Shown here: positions 25,501-36,077 of the stretch, one piece after another
Layout of the letters: each line of letters opens with the position of its first letter
Position numbering within the stretch: position 1 is the first letter of the stretch
Assembly (NCBI GenBank): GCA_030549775.1
Contig: CM060175.1
Location: 108,864,688-108,928,687, forward strand
Length of the DNA stretch: 64,000 nt
Reading direction: 5' to 3'
Source of the DNA: Tamarix chinensis
Lineage: Eukaryota; Streptophyta; Magnoliopsida; Caryophyllales; Tamaricaceae
Translations under genes and position numbers: made by a program
The notes under the pieces: generated by a model
The model's database searches: none
The model's input: the letters and a program-made list of their open reading frames with translations, nothing else
Told to the model about the DNA's origin: nothing

Positions 25501-28262
25501 AGATAGACACCATACACCCACCTTATCCACAAGCTTTCTTTGTGAAGTATTGAGCCACGGCAGCTTTGTTTCAGCTATGTATGTCATGAATTCCCAAACC
25601 TCCTTCACTCCTAACTACATAGACTTTCTTCCATGCAACCAGTGCATGATTACTTTTCTCACCCATTCCTGTACAGAAGAAGGTCCTGCAAACTGTTTCA
25701 ATGTAATTAACTACTGTTTTTGGAAATAGGAATAATTGAGACCAAAACCCATGGACTACTACTTTTCTTGTATCTTCTCGTCTCAATGGAACTCACTTTA
25801 TCCCATGGACATATGGACTATACTCCTTATCAATGTTCCACTATGCCCCATAATAAGCTGTTTGACAAGAGAATCCTAAAAGATATCATAATTTTTTCAC
25901 TACAAAAATGTTCTCTAAATAAGTCTAGACAAAAGTCAGGCAATAATGATTTCCAACAAGGACTCCCCTTCAGTCCCATGTCTCCTAAACCCAGGCTTTT
26001 GAGCAGAGATCAAAGAGAAGATCTTGCAAAGTCAATCGGAAAACTTCGAGAGACATACTTAACAACATTCTAATAGAAATTGCAATACCTAACCTAGTGT
26101 CCATTTGACAACTAGATCATTCTTAGATGGTTGTTTCATTGTTAATGTGAACCAATACTTACTATCTTTAATCACAATCTATTCCAAAGTGTGCTTTCGA
26201 ACACACAAAAAACATTAAAACACATGTACAAAAACATTAATATACATAGTTTCATTTTATCTTTAATACTTATTATTTTCACAGACAAAACCCTACTATC
26301 TTATGTCCTCAAATCACACATCTAATATCATCATTTGAAATTGCAGTACAGAAAACTTTTAAGAAGGAAAAAAAAAAAAAACAGCATTCTACCTTTCTCA
26401 GTACCACACAGCAATCGTTTATCATATAGCGGCTTGGCACATTGTCCGTGGCATCCACGATTACATCATATCTGTAAAAATGATAAGAGTCAAGAAAACT
26501 CTGAACTAGACATCCATCTATCCTAAAAAAAATAATGAAGGTAGTTAGTAACATAAAACCAGTAAATTTTCAGATGGTTCAGCAAGGGTACTTGCTGAAA
26601 ATGTCTAGAGCATTGGAGATCCGTAAGGCTTCTTTGTACTCATCTATCTTCACTGTGGAATTGACCCTGAAAGTACAGACTCATGTAAGATACAAATAAA
26701 TAAGAAGACTATGCTAACTATAAGATCCAGGTTTATTTGCAAATCACGAGCAGAACATATGTGCTTATTAAGGGTTTGCAAAATTGGTATCAGAAACAGG
26801 ATGCTGACACAAACATCAAGAGCAATACATACGAGTGACAAGCAGCAGCTGCAGATTCCACTTTGGGCTGACCGATGTAACGCTCAGTGTGGATAATCTG
26901 GCACAGTATTCACAATCATATCCAGAGTTGATTTAAAGGCCAAGCAAGAATAAGAGGAAAGGGAGAGACAGACAGACAGACAAACAGAAATGGTCAGGTA
27001 CAATGATCAAACCTGCCTGTGCATATTATTAAGCTCGACTACATCATGATCCACAATACCTATACGACCTGAATACATCAAAACAAACGAGTGAAGAAAA
27101 TAAGAAAATTTCTTATCGCAACTTTGACTGAATCTCAACCTTTCGTGATTTGCCATCGTACGAACAAATTTCACTCAAATGGAAAATAAATTATACCATA
27201 TATAAATTGGCAGTGATGTAAGGACTCGGCTTCTCATCATGTTTCATTAAAGAATGTCATGGTGGAAAACCAAACAAATGAATTGATCAAATCTTACCAA
27301 CTCCACAGGCTGCAAGATATAAAAGAGCAGGCGAGCCCAATCCTCCAGCCCCAACAACAAGCACTGAAGACTTGAGGAGCTTTGATTGTCCTAACAAGCA
27401 AACAAGCACATAAAATAAGTATTTCTTTCACAAAATAAATCTAGATGGATGTCGCAACTTTGAACTATGACTTACTGCATCGAGATATTACTTTAAGACA
27501 ATCAAAGTCCAGACAAATGATTCCAGAAGCTCAAACTCATCAAGATAGCACACCAGGTGCAAAAAGTTAAGTTCAATGATTCTTCGGGAATAAGCAAATA
27601 ATATAACAAAAAATCCGCATCAATGATTCTGCACTTGGTATAATTACCACAGAGCACATTGTAGTTATTTTTGGTCGTTCTCTCAGCTAAAGCAACTGAC
27701 TGTACAACCAGTTAAACTCAAGCTGAATTAGAATTGAAAATATTCACCAACAAAACTAACACCAGTACGTATGAGTCAAAGCTACTTTGATCACCAACTA
27801 ATGTGCTTCATCGTCTTCAAACTGGATAACAGGACAGCGATTCACGAATATTATGCTTTCGATTAACAAAACTAGAGTCCGATAAACAAACAACTTCACA
27901 ATACCTTCCCTAACAAGAATCAAAACTTGCTACAATTGAATCAGGAAGTTCTTCCAAGAAGGTAATGGAATTTAAATCATCACAATTAAAATTTGCAGAC
28001 CTTGAATTCCAAAGGATGGAAGCAAAAGATGGCGACTGTAACGGTAGATAGCATGTGAAGGCAAGCCGTGGCTGAGGTTCGAAGAGCAGGCGGTTGAAAT
28101 TGCAGGGCAGGAGCCATTGGAGTCGTAGTGGTTCTCGTTTCCAGATGCTTGTTGGAGCTGAGCTTCCAGAGCTGAAATTCGATCATCAATTTCTTTCTTT
28201 TCAGCCTTCAAGGTCTCGAGCTCCTTAGCTATATCAGTTACTTTTTCTCCGTTTGATACCAT
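22559..28262 (-). CDS. CNX5: Adenylyltransferase and sulfurtransferase MOCS3 (CNX5/Uba4)
   Basis: The enzyme activates the C-terminal glycine of MOCS2A/URM1-type ubiquitin-like proteins by adenylation and then transfers sulfur, for molybdopterin synthesis and tRNA wobble-uridine thiolation in the cytosol. Eleven exons join in phase: 28001-28262, 27298-27390, 27013-27068, 26833-26897, 26592-26666, 26393-26471, 24581-24619, 24349-24457, 23781-23899, 23165-23281 and 22559-22954. They total 1410 nt (469 residues plus stop), close to the roughly 464 of Arabidopsis CNX5 as I recall it. Residues 1-60 include a coiled-coil-like stretch. [10 protein letters not shown] (about 99-108) is the nucleotide-binding loop. 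DATDN is near 190. CYRC (234-237) and CDIC (309-312) are zinc pairs. Cys251 in RCSDSGVLG is the likely E1-type cysteine. CRRGNDSQ (Cys427) is the rhodanese active site. All introns read GT-AG. No defect was seen. Confidence 0.95.
24740..26075 (-). mobile_element. LINE fragment in CNX5 intron
   Basis: The 1.77-kb intron between exons 24581-24619 and 26393-26471 holds minus-strand text typical of the C-terminal part of plant LINE ORF2: [20 protein letters not shown], then [17 protein letters not shown] (25571-25786). Stops abound. Reading on the minus strand, it ends near 24750 in ACCAAAAAAAAAA, the usual LINE tail. It lies in the same orientation as the host gene. The 5' edge is approximate; target duplications were not identified. 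Confidence 0.75.
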
Positions 28263-28621
28263 CTCCGTCCTCTGTCCTGTGCGTAGTGTGTTGGGGCCAG
28301 GGTGCAGGGAGGGAGGGAGGGATCGGAGATGGACGTATGTTAAACCCTACGCGGCTGCGCTAACCCTTGGGTTCTCGAAGTTACAATTTTGGTGTGTCAA
28401 TGCATCGACGGTCAACGGAAATGAGAAAATGTCCCACTAGCATTGGCTGAACAAACGAACGAAGGGCGCTCGAAGAAAAAAAAAATTTTTAAAAAGGAAA
28501 AAGGGCAGAGAAATATTAAGCAAAGTAAGAATAAACCCAAGAGTGATTTACCAATGGACATGTAACAAGCCAAGTTATTATTTTAGAATAACCCTTTAAA
28601 TTATTAGTCATTAGTTATCAC
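28263..28621 (-). promoter_or_regulatory. CNX5 upstream region with G-run motif
   Basis: This is the leader and promoter region of CNX5, to the right of its start codon at 28260-28262. It contains four GGG runs spaced by single A (28307-28321, plus strand), 45-59 bp upstream of the ATG. That is a canonical G-quadruplex pattern on the template strand, with the C-rich complement in any transcript covering it. No TATA box was recognised. Confidence 0.45.
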
Positions 28622-28634
28622 TAGTTATATTTCC

Positions 28635-28651
28635 CCGTGCAATGCACGGGT
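28635..28651 (-). terminator. Helitron 3' terminal hairpin
   Basis: A perfect 17-bp palindromic stretch (stem CCCGTGC/GCACGGG, three-base loop) lies 9 nt inside the terminal CTAG. In Helitrons this hairpin marks the end of rolling-circle replication. Confidence 0.88.
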
Positions 28652-28860
28652 AAAATTTTTGTTATTGTGATAATAAATTTTAAAATACTTAAAATAAAAA
28701 ATAATATAAGAAGTTGTAGAAATATAATAACAAAACATGGTTAATATAAATGATAAAATATTAGGACAAAGATGAAATAAAAAAGTAATATATTATATGT
28801 TGAAATGACAAATACAGAGTAAATGGAACAAATGACTGAAGAAAGAAATACATAATATGG

Positions 28861-29181
28861 CTAGATGTTTTGAAACACTTCCTTGAAGACAACATTTGTT
28901 GTGGATGTACTTTCTTTTCCATCGTTGTCGTATATCAATATTTTGAGTCCATTGCGATGTGTAACTCTTGATACTGCAACGTATAACTGACCATGACTGA
29001 AAACTGGTTTTTTCAATAGTAATCCAACACGGGACATTGATTGACCCTGACTTTTATTTATTGTCATTGCATAAGAAATAATGAGAGGAAATTGTCTACG
29101 ATTGAATCTAAATGGCATTCTTGAGTCCGATGTTGTCAGAGTTAGTCTCGGAATCAAAACCTTATAATATGCTTTCACCAA
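28861..29181 (-). pseudogene. Helitron Pif1-like helicase, C-terminal fragment
   Basis: The 106-residue frame carries the last helicase motifs of Helitron/Pif1 proteins: AMTINKSQGQSM (motif V region), then LLLKKPVFSHGQLYVAVSRV (motif VI region) and GLKILIYD. The protein's own end (EVFQNI) is normal for the family. Walker A and B motifs, the Rep HUH motif and the OTU and Helitron-like domains are not in the window, so this is a remnant of the element's own gene, not a host PIF1. Confidence 0.85.
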
Positions 29182-29990
29182 CTACTCTATTTGAAACATC
29201 AATGGTTACTTTTGATGAATAATTTGATGTTTGAAGTGTAGTCAAGTCATCTTCAACTGCCAATTCGTTAAAATTAAAATCACTCGTTTCTATATGGTAT
29301 AATAATAAATATTTTTTCTTTCTATACAATGTAAAGTAACAAACCAGTGCTTTGAAAATGTTGCGGTGTAGATGAGAGCAATTCAACTCCTACAAAATAG
29401 AAATCAATGAGCATAGCATATGATTTTAGGACCAAAACACAAACAAAGAGGCAACATTATATGTTAAAATCAAAATAGCTACTTTAATTAACATTAAATT
29501 GAACCAACTTAATTATTGATATCAAACTATTTAAATTGCAATGAGTATTATAATTAACATTAACACTAACCTTGATTCGGATGTAAGATGTTTTCACCAG
29601 CTACGTTATGTGAACCATCAAATGTTACATTTGATAGATGCTTAGATGTTTGAAGAGTAGTCAAGTCATCTTCAATCGGCAATTCATTCAAATCAAATTG
29701 CCTTGTCCCTACATGAAATAATCAAATATATATATATATATATATATAATTGTTAAAGGAGCATAGGACAATAATAATAATTGACCAATATAAAAAAATG
29801 TTATTAAACATCTTTTTTTTCTACGTGACATAAAGTAACAAACCATTAGTTTCAAATCGTTGTGTTGTAGATGATGACACTTCTATTGACGGTAAGTTCA
29901 AATCAATGAGAAAAACATCTAATTGTAGGACCACAACAAAAAAAAAACAACATTAGACGGTATAAAACAAAAATAAATTATAATTAACAA
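29165..29990 (-). repeat. Tandem duplication of a ~420-bp Helitron segment
   Basis: The segment at about 29165-29580 recurs at about 29590-29990. Shared text includes GTAGTCAAGTCATCTTCAA and TTTGATGTTTGAAG-like stretches. On the minus strand both copies can be read with the motif EDDLTTLQTS (NFNELAVEDDL and DLNELPIEDDL). The parallel wording suggests duplicated exons of the element's former gene; the protein family is not recognised. Confidence 0.6.
29726..29775. repeat. (AT)n plus left inverted arm
   Basis: AT dinucleotides (29726-29748) run into TTGTTAAAGGAGCATAGGAC. The reverse complement of the same text is at 34061-34085, with an (AT)n tract on the outer side. The two arms may be the ends of a roughly 4.3-kb element nested in the Helitron. 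Confidence 0.55.
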
Positions 29991-31112
29991 TTAATTGGAG
30001 CAATTTTGTTATTCATATCAAGATAATATAATTATAGAGAACCCAAATCTTACTATACATAGTATTAAAACATAATATATTCCACCACACAAACACTATA
30101 AGGAGTCATTTCTCCAACATTATAGAAAAAATGGTCATTAATCTTTTGTGGGACAAAATTAATCTATCACGTACGCCCCATATATAACAGCAATTCCAGC
30201 CGCATCAAAAATACACATGCTGCACTATCGTCACTTCCAAGCAGGGAACAAACTCAGCCCACAAATATGGTTCGCAAAAACTAATCACACCCAGTGGCGG
30301 ATCCTGTAATCCCATTATGACAGCTCCTGCCGCGCTCCTGCCGATTACAGAGACGCATCGAAGGAGAGCGACCAAATAAATAAATAAATAAATAAAAATG
30401 ATAGAGAAGATATATATGGGTGGCCGGATGTTAGCTCATCGACCCACCCCACTCAAAAAAGAATACCTGCATGCTCAGCACAGCAGCACTGAACTCCCGC
30501 ACAGTGAGTGACCATGCTCCTCTAACAATTTAAACCCATGCATGCGATGAAGGCTTTTAGTCTCTCGTTAGACGACCGTCCCTAAGTATAACCAAAATAT
30601 GGTACTGTAAATTCGTTTATTTATTTGGTTATTGATTTTAATTTATTTATTCTATATTAAACTATGCCAGAAATATTGAAATTACTGCTGTCCTACGGCA
30701 ACTAATAATATAACTCCTATGTGTGACGCTGCCAATTCCAACCTGTGATGGGTGCCGCGTCTCTTCGTCCCCAAAATGTAGTTGGAATGTTTCCTCTTTC
30801 AGAAATGTCCTACATCTTTTAAAAACATTTTTATATCCAAATTTATATTAAAATTACTTAATTAAGTTTTTTATTAAAAAAATTATTAATGATTAAAATT
30901 AATTAATATAAGTAATTACTTTAATTTTTTTTATATTTTTATCTCTTAATTTTAGTAGATTTAATATATTTTAATAAACATATATATAATGTATTTTATG
31001 TTTTCTACCATCTCATGGTTGGGATGTGTTGTTTTATATTTTCAGCTTTCCGAAAGGAATTACTTTGTTTATTTTGATTGTTTTGATTGGGAATGGAAAA
31101 AGCTAATCCTTA

Positions 31113-31277
31113 CTTTGGACCAGCGTGGTGGCAGGGGAGTTGGCAACACTGGCTTTCTATGTGTTTACTGGATATAAGTTCAAGGCTGAGGCACATAATA
31201 CTTACTTTGCTATAGACGACGAAGAGCAAGAGGTTGCAATGGAACAATTGAAGCTTCATAATGAGTTTGAGCTGTGA
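31113..31277 (+). pseudogene. Fragment of a plant lung-seven-transmembrane receptor gene (CAND7-like), last exon
   Basis: The frame reads LWTSVVAGELATLAFYVF then TGYKF, AEAHN, YFAIDDEEQE and ends NEFEL with a stop. This matches my memory of the C-terminus of plant LUSTR/CAND7-type candidate receptors: last transmembrane segment, then an acidic cytosolic tail ending EFEL. Upstream, the frame meets a stop (TAA, near 31103) and the remaining exons are absent. It lies on the plus strand, opposite to the Helitron, and is best read as a captured host exon. It is not expected to make a receptor. Confidence 0.7.
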
Positions 31278-31489
31278 GAACATAAATTACTGCTCCACTA
31301 CGTACAACACGGCCAGAAGAAGACATTGGGCAGCAATCCGATACATACCTGACGGGCATGAGGCCTAGATATTTCGATAATCATAAAAAATTGTTTTGTT
31401 AAAAACACAAAATAATGTCTCATACAAAGCCTTAGCCTACCGAAATGCTATTCCCGGTTCAATGAAGACCAAACCGGACGAAGTCCTGC

Positions 31490-31760
31490 TTCCGGTTTGG
31501 TATATAAGTCCCAGGCTTGCTGACGCACAAAACTTCTTTCTAACATCTCATACTTTGAAACCCTAGCCTCTCAATGGAACGGAGGTTCCCGGCCATCACT
31601 GAGTATCACAATCCAATAGAGGCAGACAACAGTTCTGTATTTCTTATGACAACTGAATTTTCATGAGAAATGGTTCCATCCGTTCCTTACAATCGCGATT
31701 TCATTCCACTATACCCCAGTTTCGTTTGAAATGGATCATGACATAGTATTGTCAGCAGGT
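31490..31760 (+). other. Promoter-like sequence and short reading frame inside the Helitron
   Basis: GGTATATAAGTCCC (31498-31511) is a good plant TATA box. It is followed by an AC-rich leader with AAACCCTAGCC, then ATG at 31574 opening MERRFPAITEYHNPIEADN and stopping after about 30 codons. A donor-like CAGGTATCT follows at about 31757, and acceptor-like TTTGCAG (31960s) and TCACAG (32340s) lie further on. It looks like the 5' end of a captured or element-borne gene; the family is unknown. Confidence 0.35.
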
Positions 31761-32978
31761 ATCTCTATCCGCCTGTCTTCTTGTTTAATTACTCGATGTG
31801 TTTTAATTATTAATCTAATTAAAAATCGCAATTGATATCCTATTTGATTAAGGTCTCTACCTGTTTGATTAAAAATCGCAATTGACTATGAATCTAGTAC
31901 ATCGAAGCACCCTTTTGCTATTTCTTAACCATAATAGGAAGTTTATTACTGTTTGCAGACTTCCTTTGTGCGCCATATTTCGTTGCAAGGTGCTTCCTTT
32001 CGTTCCTTACTACCCTAGTCAACAAATACCTAATTTTCACGCGGTTTAGCTGGTATCTATCTTTGCCTCTCTTATTGTTTATGTAATGGGTGTATTTATG
32101 AATTGAAAATTAATCTTATTAAAAGTCGTAATTATAAAGATTGGAAATTAATCTTATTAACAAAGTTCTTCTAGATCCGGCCTCTCTTTGCTGTATCACC
32201 TATAAAATTAATCTTATAATGGCCTCTCTTGTTATGGTCACTTAGTAATGTTAGAGCATTATAAGTTGTTTCTCTGCCTCTCTTTAATTGTATCAGTACT
32301 TTTAATTAACATGTCAATCTTCTAATTTGCTTATCACAGTCGGAGATTTCAAGGTACCACATGCAAAGGAAACAAAGATAAGTAATTTTACTTGTTGGTA
32401 AATATGTTATGTTTATTTTTACATCGATCAAAAATACATGTTAATATTATAGATAAAAGTGAAATCTGTATATGTTTATGCAAGTAGCAGAACTTAAAAT
32501 AAACATAACAACTTTTTGTACATGAATATTACATATAGTAAAGAATTAATAAAGTACTTACCATTTCCTGAAGTCTCTTCTCTAATGCGCTTTCGAGTTA
32601 TCCTAGTGGATCTTGTAAGCCTTCTCATAGTTAAATTGTTGTGTGTAAAATCTTCCAATACCTTTAGTGGTTTCTAATTATACAGAGAAAATTGAAATTA
32701 ATGAAGGGAATAGCTGAAAAGTAGAAATGTTGTATCTAATCTATATACAATGAAGGAAGGACATTGGGAGATGAAATGATGTATTTAATTTTTTCATTGA
32801 GTCATTAAGTCATATATAATGAATGAAAAAATGGGAAAATGAACAGCCTAGGTAATTAAATCATTTCACTTGATTTGTTGTTTTAATGTTATTCAATTAA
32901 TATGCACCTACCATATTAACATTGGAAGATAAATAGCAACAAACTAAGGCATGGGAACATGATATTCAATGAACTAAT

Positions 32979-34070
32979 AATGATTTTCTGTCAAATTGAA
33001 GAGCTTGGAATATATAATTAATAACTTTAGTGTTTAAAATATTAATTACAAAATAATCCTCTATTTTTAAAATAACAATAAGAATAAATAAAAAACATTT
33101 ATTATTAGAATGAATGAAAATAATATACTTGATTCTTTGAGGAATACTTCATGAATAAAATAATTTAATTATATCCAGATAGTTAATGCCCCTTTATTGT
33201 ATTAAAAGTACATGTATTTTATCAGCATTAACCATTCTAAAATAAAAACGTAATTAGTATTTGACATATTTATTAACCTTTATATAGTGTAATAATAGGA
33301 AATGAAAATGATATCCGGTAAATATTTAGTTTAAGTACTTATTTATAAGGAAATCACAACTTAAGTATAAAGTTTAATAAATCATAAATCTGCAAACCGA
33401 GATTAAGAAAGGAGAAAAAAACACAATTAAAATTCAAAACTCAATAAATTAATTATTTTTATACTTTTGTTATAACAGACAGAAAGTTAATAATTGGAAA
33501 TAGAAATATTATCAGAAAAATATTTAGTTTAAATACTAATTGTAAAAAAAATTACAGTCTAACGATAGTAATTGATGAATGTGAAAAACGACATCTAGAA
33601 AGGAGATAAATAAGGCAATGATTTTCTGTCAAATTAAAGAGCTTGGAATATATAATTAATAACTTTTTTCTGGCTGTATTTAAAATATTAATTACGAATA
33701 ATCCTCTATTTTGAAATAACAGTAACAATAAATAAAAAACGTTTGTTATTAGAATTAATGAAAATATTATACTTGATATCAGGTAAATATTTAGTTTAAG
33801 TACTTATTTTTTAGAAAATAACAACTTAAGTATAGAGTTTAATAAATCATAGATGTGCAAAATAAGATAAAGAAAGGAGATAAAAACACAATTACAATTG
33901 AAAACTAAGTAAACTAAATATTTTTATACTTTTCTTATAACACACAGAAACTAAGTAAATTAATTATTTTCATACATTTCTTATAATATACTGAAAGTTG
34001 AAGAGTTGCAAACAGAAATGATATGTAAGTATTCAGTTTAAATACTTATTATTAACATAATTGTCTTATG
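32979..34070. repeat. Imperfect tandem duplication, ~640-bp step
   Basis: AATGATTTTCTGTCAAATT at 32979 recurs at 33617, and the following text (GAGCTTGGAATATATAATTA and AAATATTTAGTTTAA) is shared with small indels. The word AAATATTTAGTTTAA also recurs within each copy, so shorter repeats are nested inside. It is all non-coding and AT-rich. Confidence 0.6.
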
Positions 34071-34080
34071 CTCCTTTAAC

Positions 34081-34121
<41 letters not shown>
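34061..34121. repeat. Right inverted arm plus (TA)n
   Basis: TTGTCTTATGCTCCTTTAAC (34061-34080) is the near-perfect reverse complement of the arm at about 29749-29770, and is followed by TA repeats to 34121. Confidence 0.6.
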
Positions 34122-34123
<2 letters not shown>

Positions 34124-34479
34124 CACTTGATTTTGTTTTAGCCGTCTTTATAAAACTTGACCACCAGTTAATTGATTCTTGATTAATATGCAGGGAGAAG
34201 GTATTAATATATTAATATATATAACTAAATAAACAAATATAGTAGTTTGTTGAAAATAATTACTACGTAACATAACGAAGTTGCTTATTTCAAATCCAAC
34301 AGCCATTACATAATATTAAATATCAAAATAAGGAAAAATCTAATATAACGATTGGATTCTTGACAAAGCAAAAATTACAACTTGTCAAATCAATATTGTC
34401 CTGCCTTCTGCTGCAACTAATTAAATTACTAACTTAAAAAAGAAAACACAAAACACCAACAATGCAACATCAATTTGCC

Positions 34480-34580
34480 TTCATAATAGACTTAAATTTC
34501 TTAGATGGACCGGTAGCAGAAAATTTATCCAGAAGAACCCTCTTTGTTGTCTGCTAGATCTAACATCACTGGCTAACCAT
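34480..34580 (-). pseudogene. C-terminal tail of a Helitron-borne RPA-like protein (tentative)
   Basis: The minus strand reads RVLLDKFSATGPSKKFKS followed by IMKAN and a stop. Basic tails with LLDEFSST-like wording occur at the end of RPA70-like proteins carried by plant Helitrons. No OB-fold could be traced upstream, where the minisatellite now lies, so the assignment is weak. Confidence 0.35.
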
Positions 34581-34884
34581 TCAGTATCTCAATTTTTCTC
34601 CATCAATGGTGTAGTCACTTCATCAGAATTTGAATCCTCCTACAAAATAGAAACAAACCATATGTCATAATGATTGAATAGAGATATAGTGGAAATAAAA
34701 TTAATATAATATATAAAGTTGTAAAAACATTGCCTGCTTCACAATAAAATCACTTTTGTCTATCTTACTAAAAAAACCTGAATCCTACAAATGGAAATCA
34801 TATCAAGTTAGATAATTATCTGTTCATAATAAAATATGTTATTATATTTAGTAAAAATAAAGTCATGAATATATAATTATTATC

Positions 34885-35580
34885 TATAATACGAAGAGGC
34901 TGATGTTTATGTTTTCATTAAATGAGCATATGAATTTATGTATACAGAGAATAGGTTGCGGTTTATGCAATACGAAGAGGCTATATGAATTTAGTGTATT
35001 AAATGTTCAAATTATGACATAATTACTTAATTATGAAATACGAAGAGGCTCCTTGCTGCTGTTTACTTATCTTACGAATAGGCTGCTGTTTAGATATTCA
35101 TTAAATGAGCATATGAATTTTTCTATATTCAACTTACGAAGAGGCTGAGCATATGAATTTCTGTATACAGAGAATAGGTTGTGGTTTATGCAATACGAAG
35201 AGGCTATATGAATTTAGTGTATTGAATGTTTAACTTATGGCGTAATTAATTAATTATGAAATACGAAGAGGCTCCTGGCTGCTGTTCTGCTGTTCATGTA
35301 TTCATTAAATGAGCATATGAATTTTTCTATACAGAGAATAGGTTGCGAAGAGGCTGTTGTTTATGTATTCATTAAATGACTATATGAATTTTTCTATACA
35401 GAGTACGAAGAGGCTGCTGGCTGCTGTTTACTTATCTTACGAATAGGCTGTTGTTTATGTATTCATTAAATGAGCATATGAATTTTTCTATACAGAGAAT
35501 AGGTTGCGAAGAGGCTGCTGTTTATGTATTCATTAAATGACTATATAAATTTTTCTATACAGAGAATAGGTTGTGTAATA
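34885..35580. repeat. CGAAGAGGCT minisatellite in the Helitron 5' part
   Basis: The word CGAAGAGGCT (or CGAATAGGCT) occurs about ten times at irregular spacing of 35-100 bp. It is joined with GCTGCTGTTTATGTATTCAT, TAAATGAGCATATGAATTT and ACAGAGAATAGGTTGCG. Higher-order units of about 150-300 bp are visible. No coding potential was seen. Confidence 0.75.
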
Positions 35581-35767
35581 TGATTTGTTATTCTACTGTA
35601 TTAATATTATTGTACTGTATTCATTTAACGAATAATATGATTTGTTATTCTACTGTATTAATTAGCAATAATATATATATGATTAGTAATAATGGATATA
35701 GTTTAGGCGGAAAAATTTGTCCGTATATTGTCTGTTAGACAACTCCGTTTTTATATATATATATAGA

Positions 35768-36077
35768 TGAATTCAACCGAAAATTCAGTGGCGTATTTTT
35801 AAAATTTTTAAAATGCGGACATATGTATACATGTATTATTATATAACACCAAGCTTATAATATGAGAAGGAGATCTTTTTCTTTTTTTTTAAAGGCATAT
35901 CGTTTATACGTTATGCATATATTTTAAATCTATTAGATTATAATATAATGCCATGACCAAGTCATGAGGTCCAAGGCCATTTTTGAGAATCTATTAGTGC
36001 ATTAATTATTTTTCTTATATATACAAATTCATTTACAATTTTGTACAATTGTTAGAGAGTTATTTTATGTGTCTATA
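35768..36077. other. AT-rich spacer between Helitron and hAT
   Basis: No gene or repeat was recognised. Confidence 0.4.

Larger units (their letters stand above)
28622..35767 (-). mobile_element. Helitron (7.1 kb), degraded, with complete termini
   Basis: Read on the minus strand, the element begins at 35767 with TCTATATATATATATAAAAA and ends at 28622 with CTAG. The end is preceded by a perfect GC-rich hairpin, CCCGTGCATTGCACGGG (28635-28651), 9 nt before CTAG. The 5' flanking base is A and the 3' flanking base is T, the Helitron rule of insertion between A and T with no target duplication. Near the 3' end, on the same strand, lies the C-terminal part of a Pif1-like helicase (28861-29181). 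The rest holds duplicated segments, a captured gene fragment and a minisatellite. No full Rep/helicase remains, so it is non-autonomous or decayed. Confidence 0.88.

Noticed and set aside
25448..26073. Plus-strand frames in the CNX5 intron
   Set aside because: They are antisense shadows of a minus-strand LINE fragment or unsupported.
28861..29181. Host PIF1 helicase gene
   Set aside because: Only the C-terminal motifs exist, right beside a Helitron 3' end on the same strand.
30989..31177. 62-residue frame overlapping the receptor fragment
   Set aside because: It is out of phase with the recognisable receptor C-terminus, which reads in another frame to 31277.
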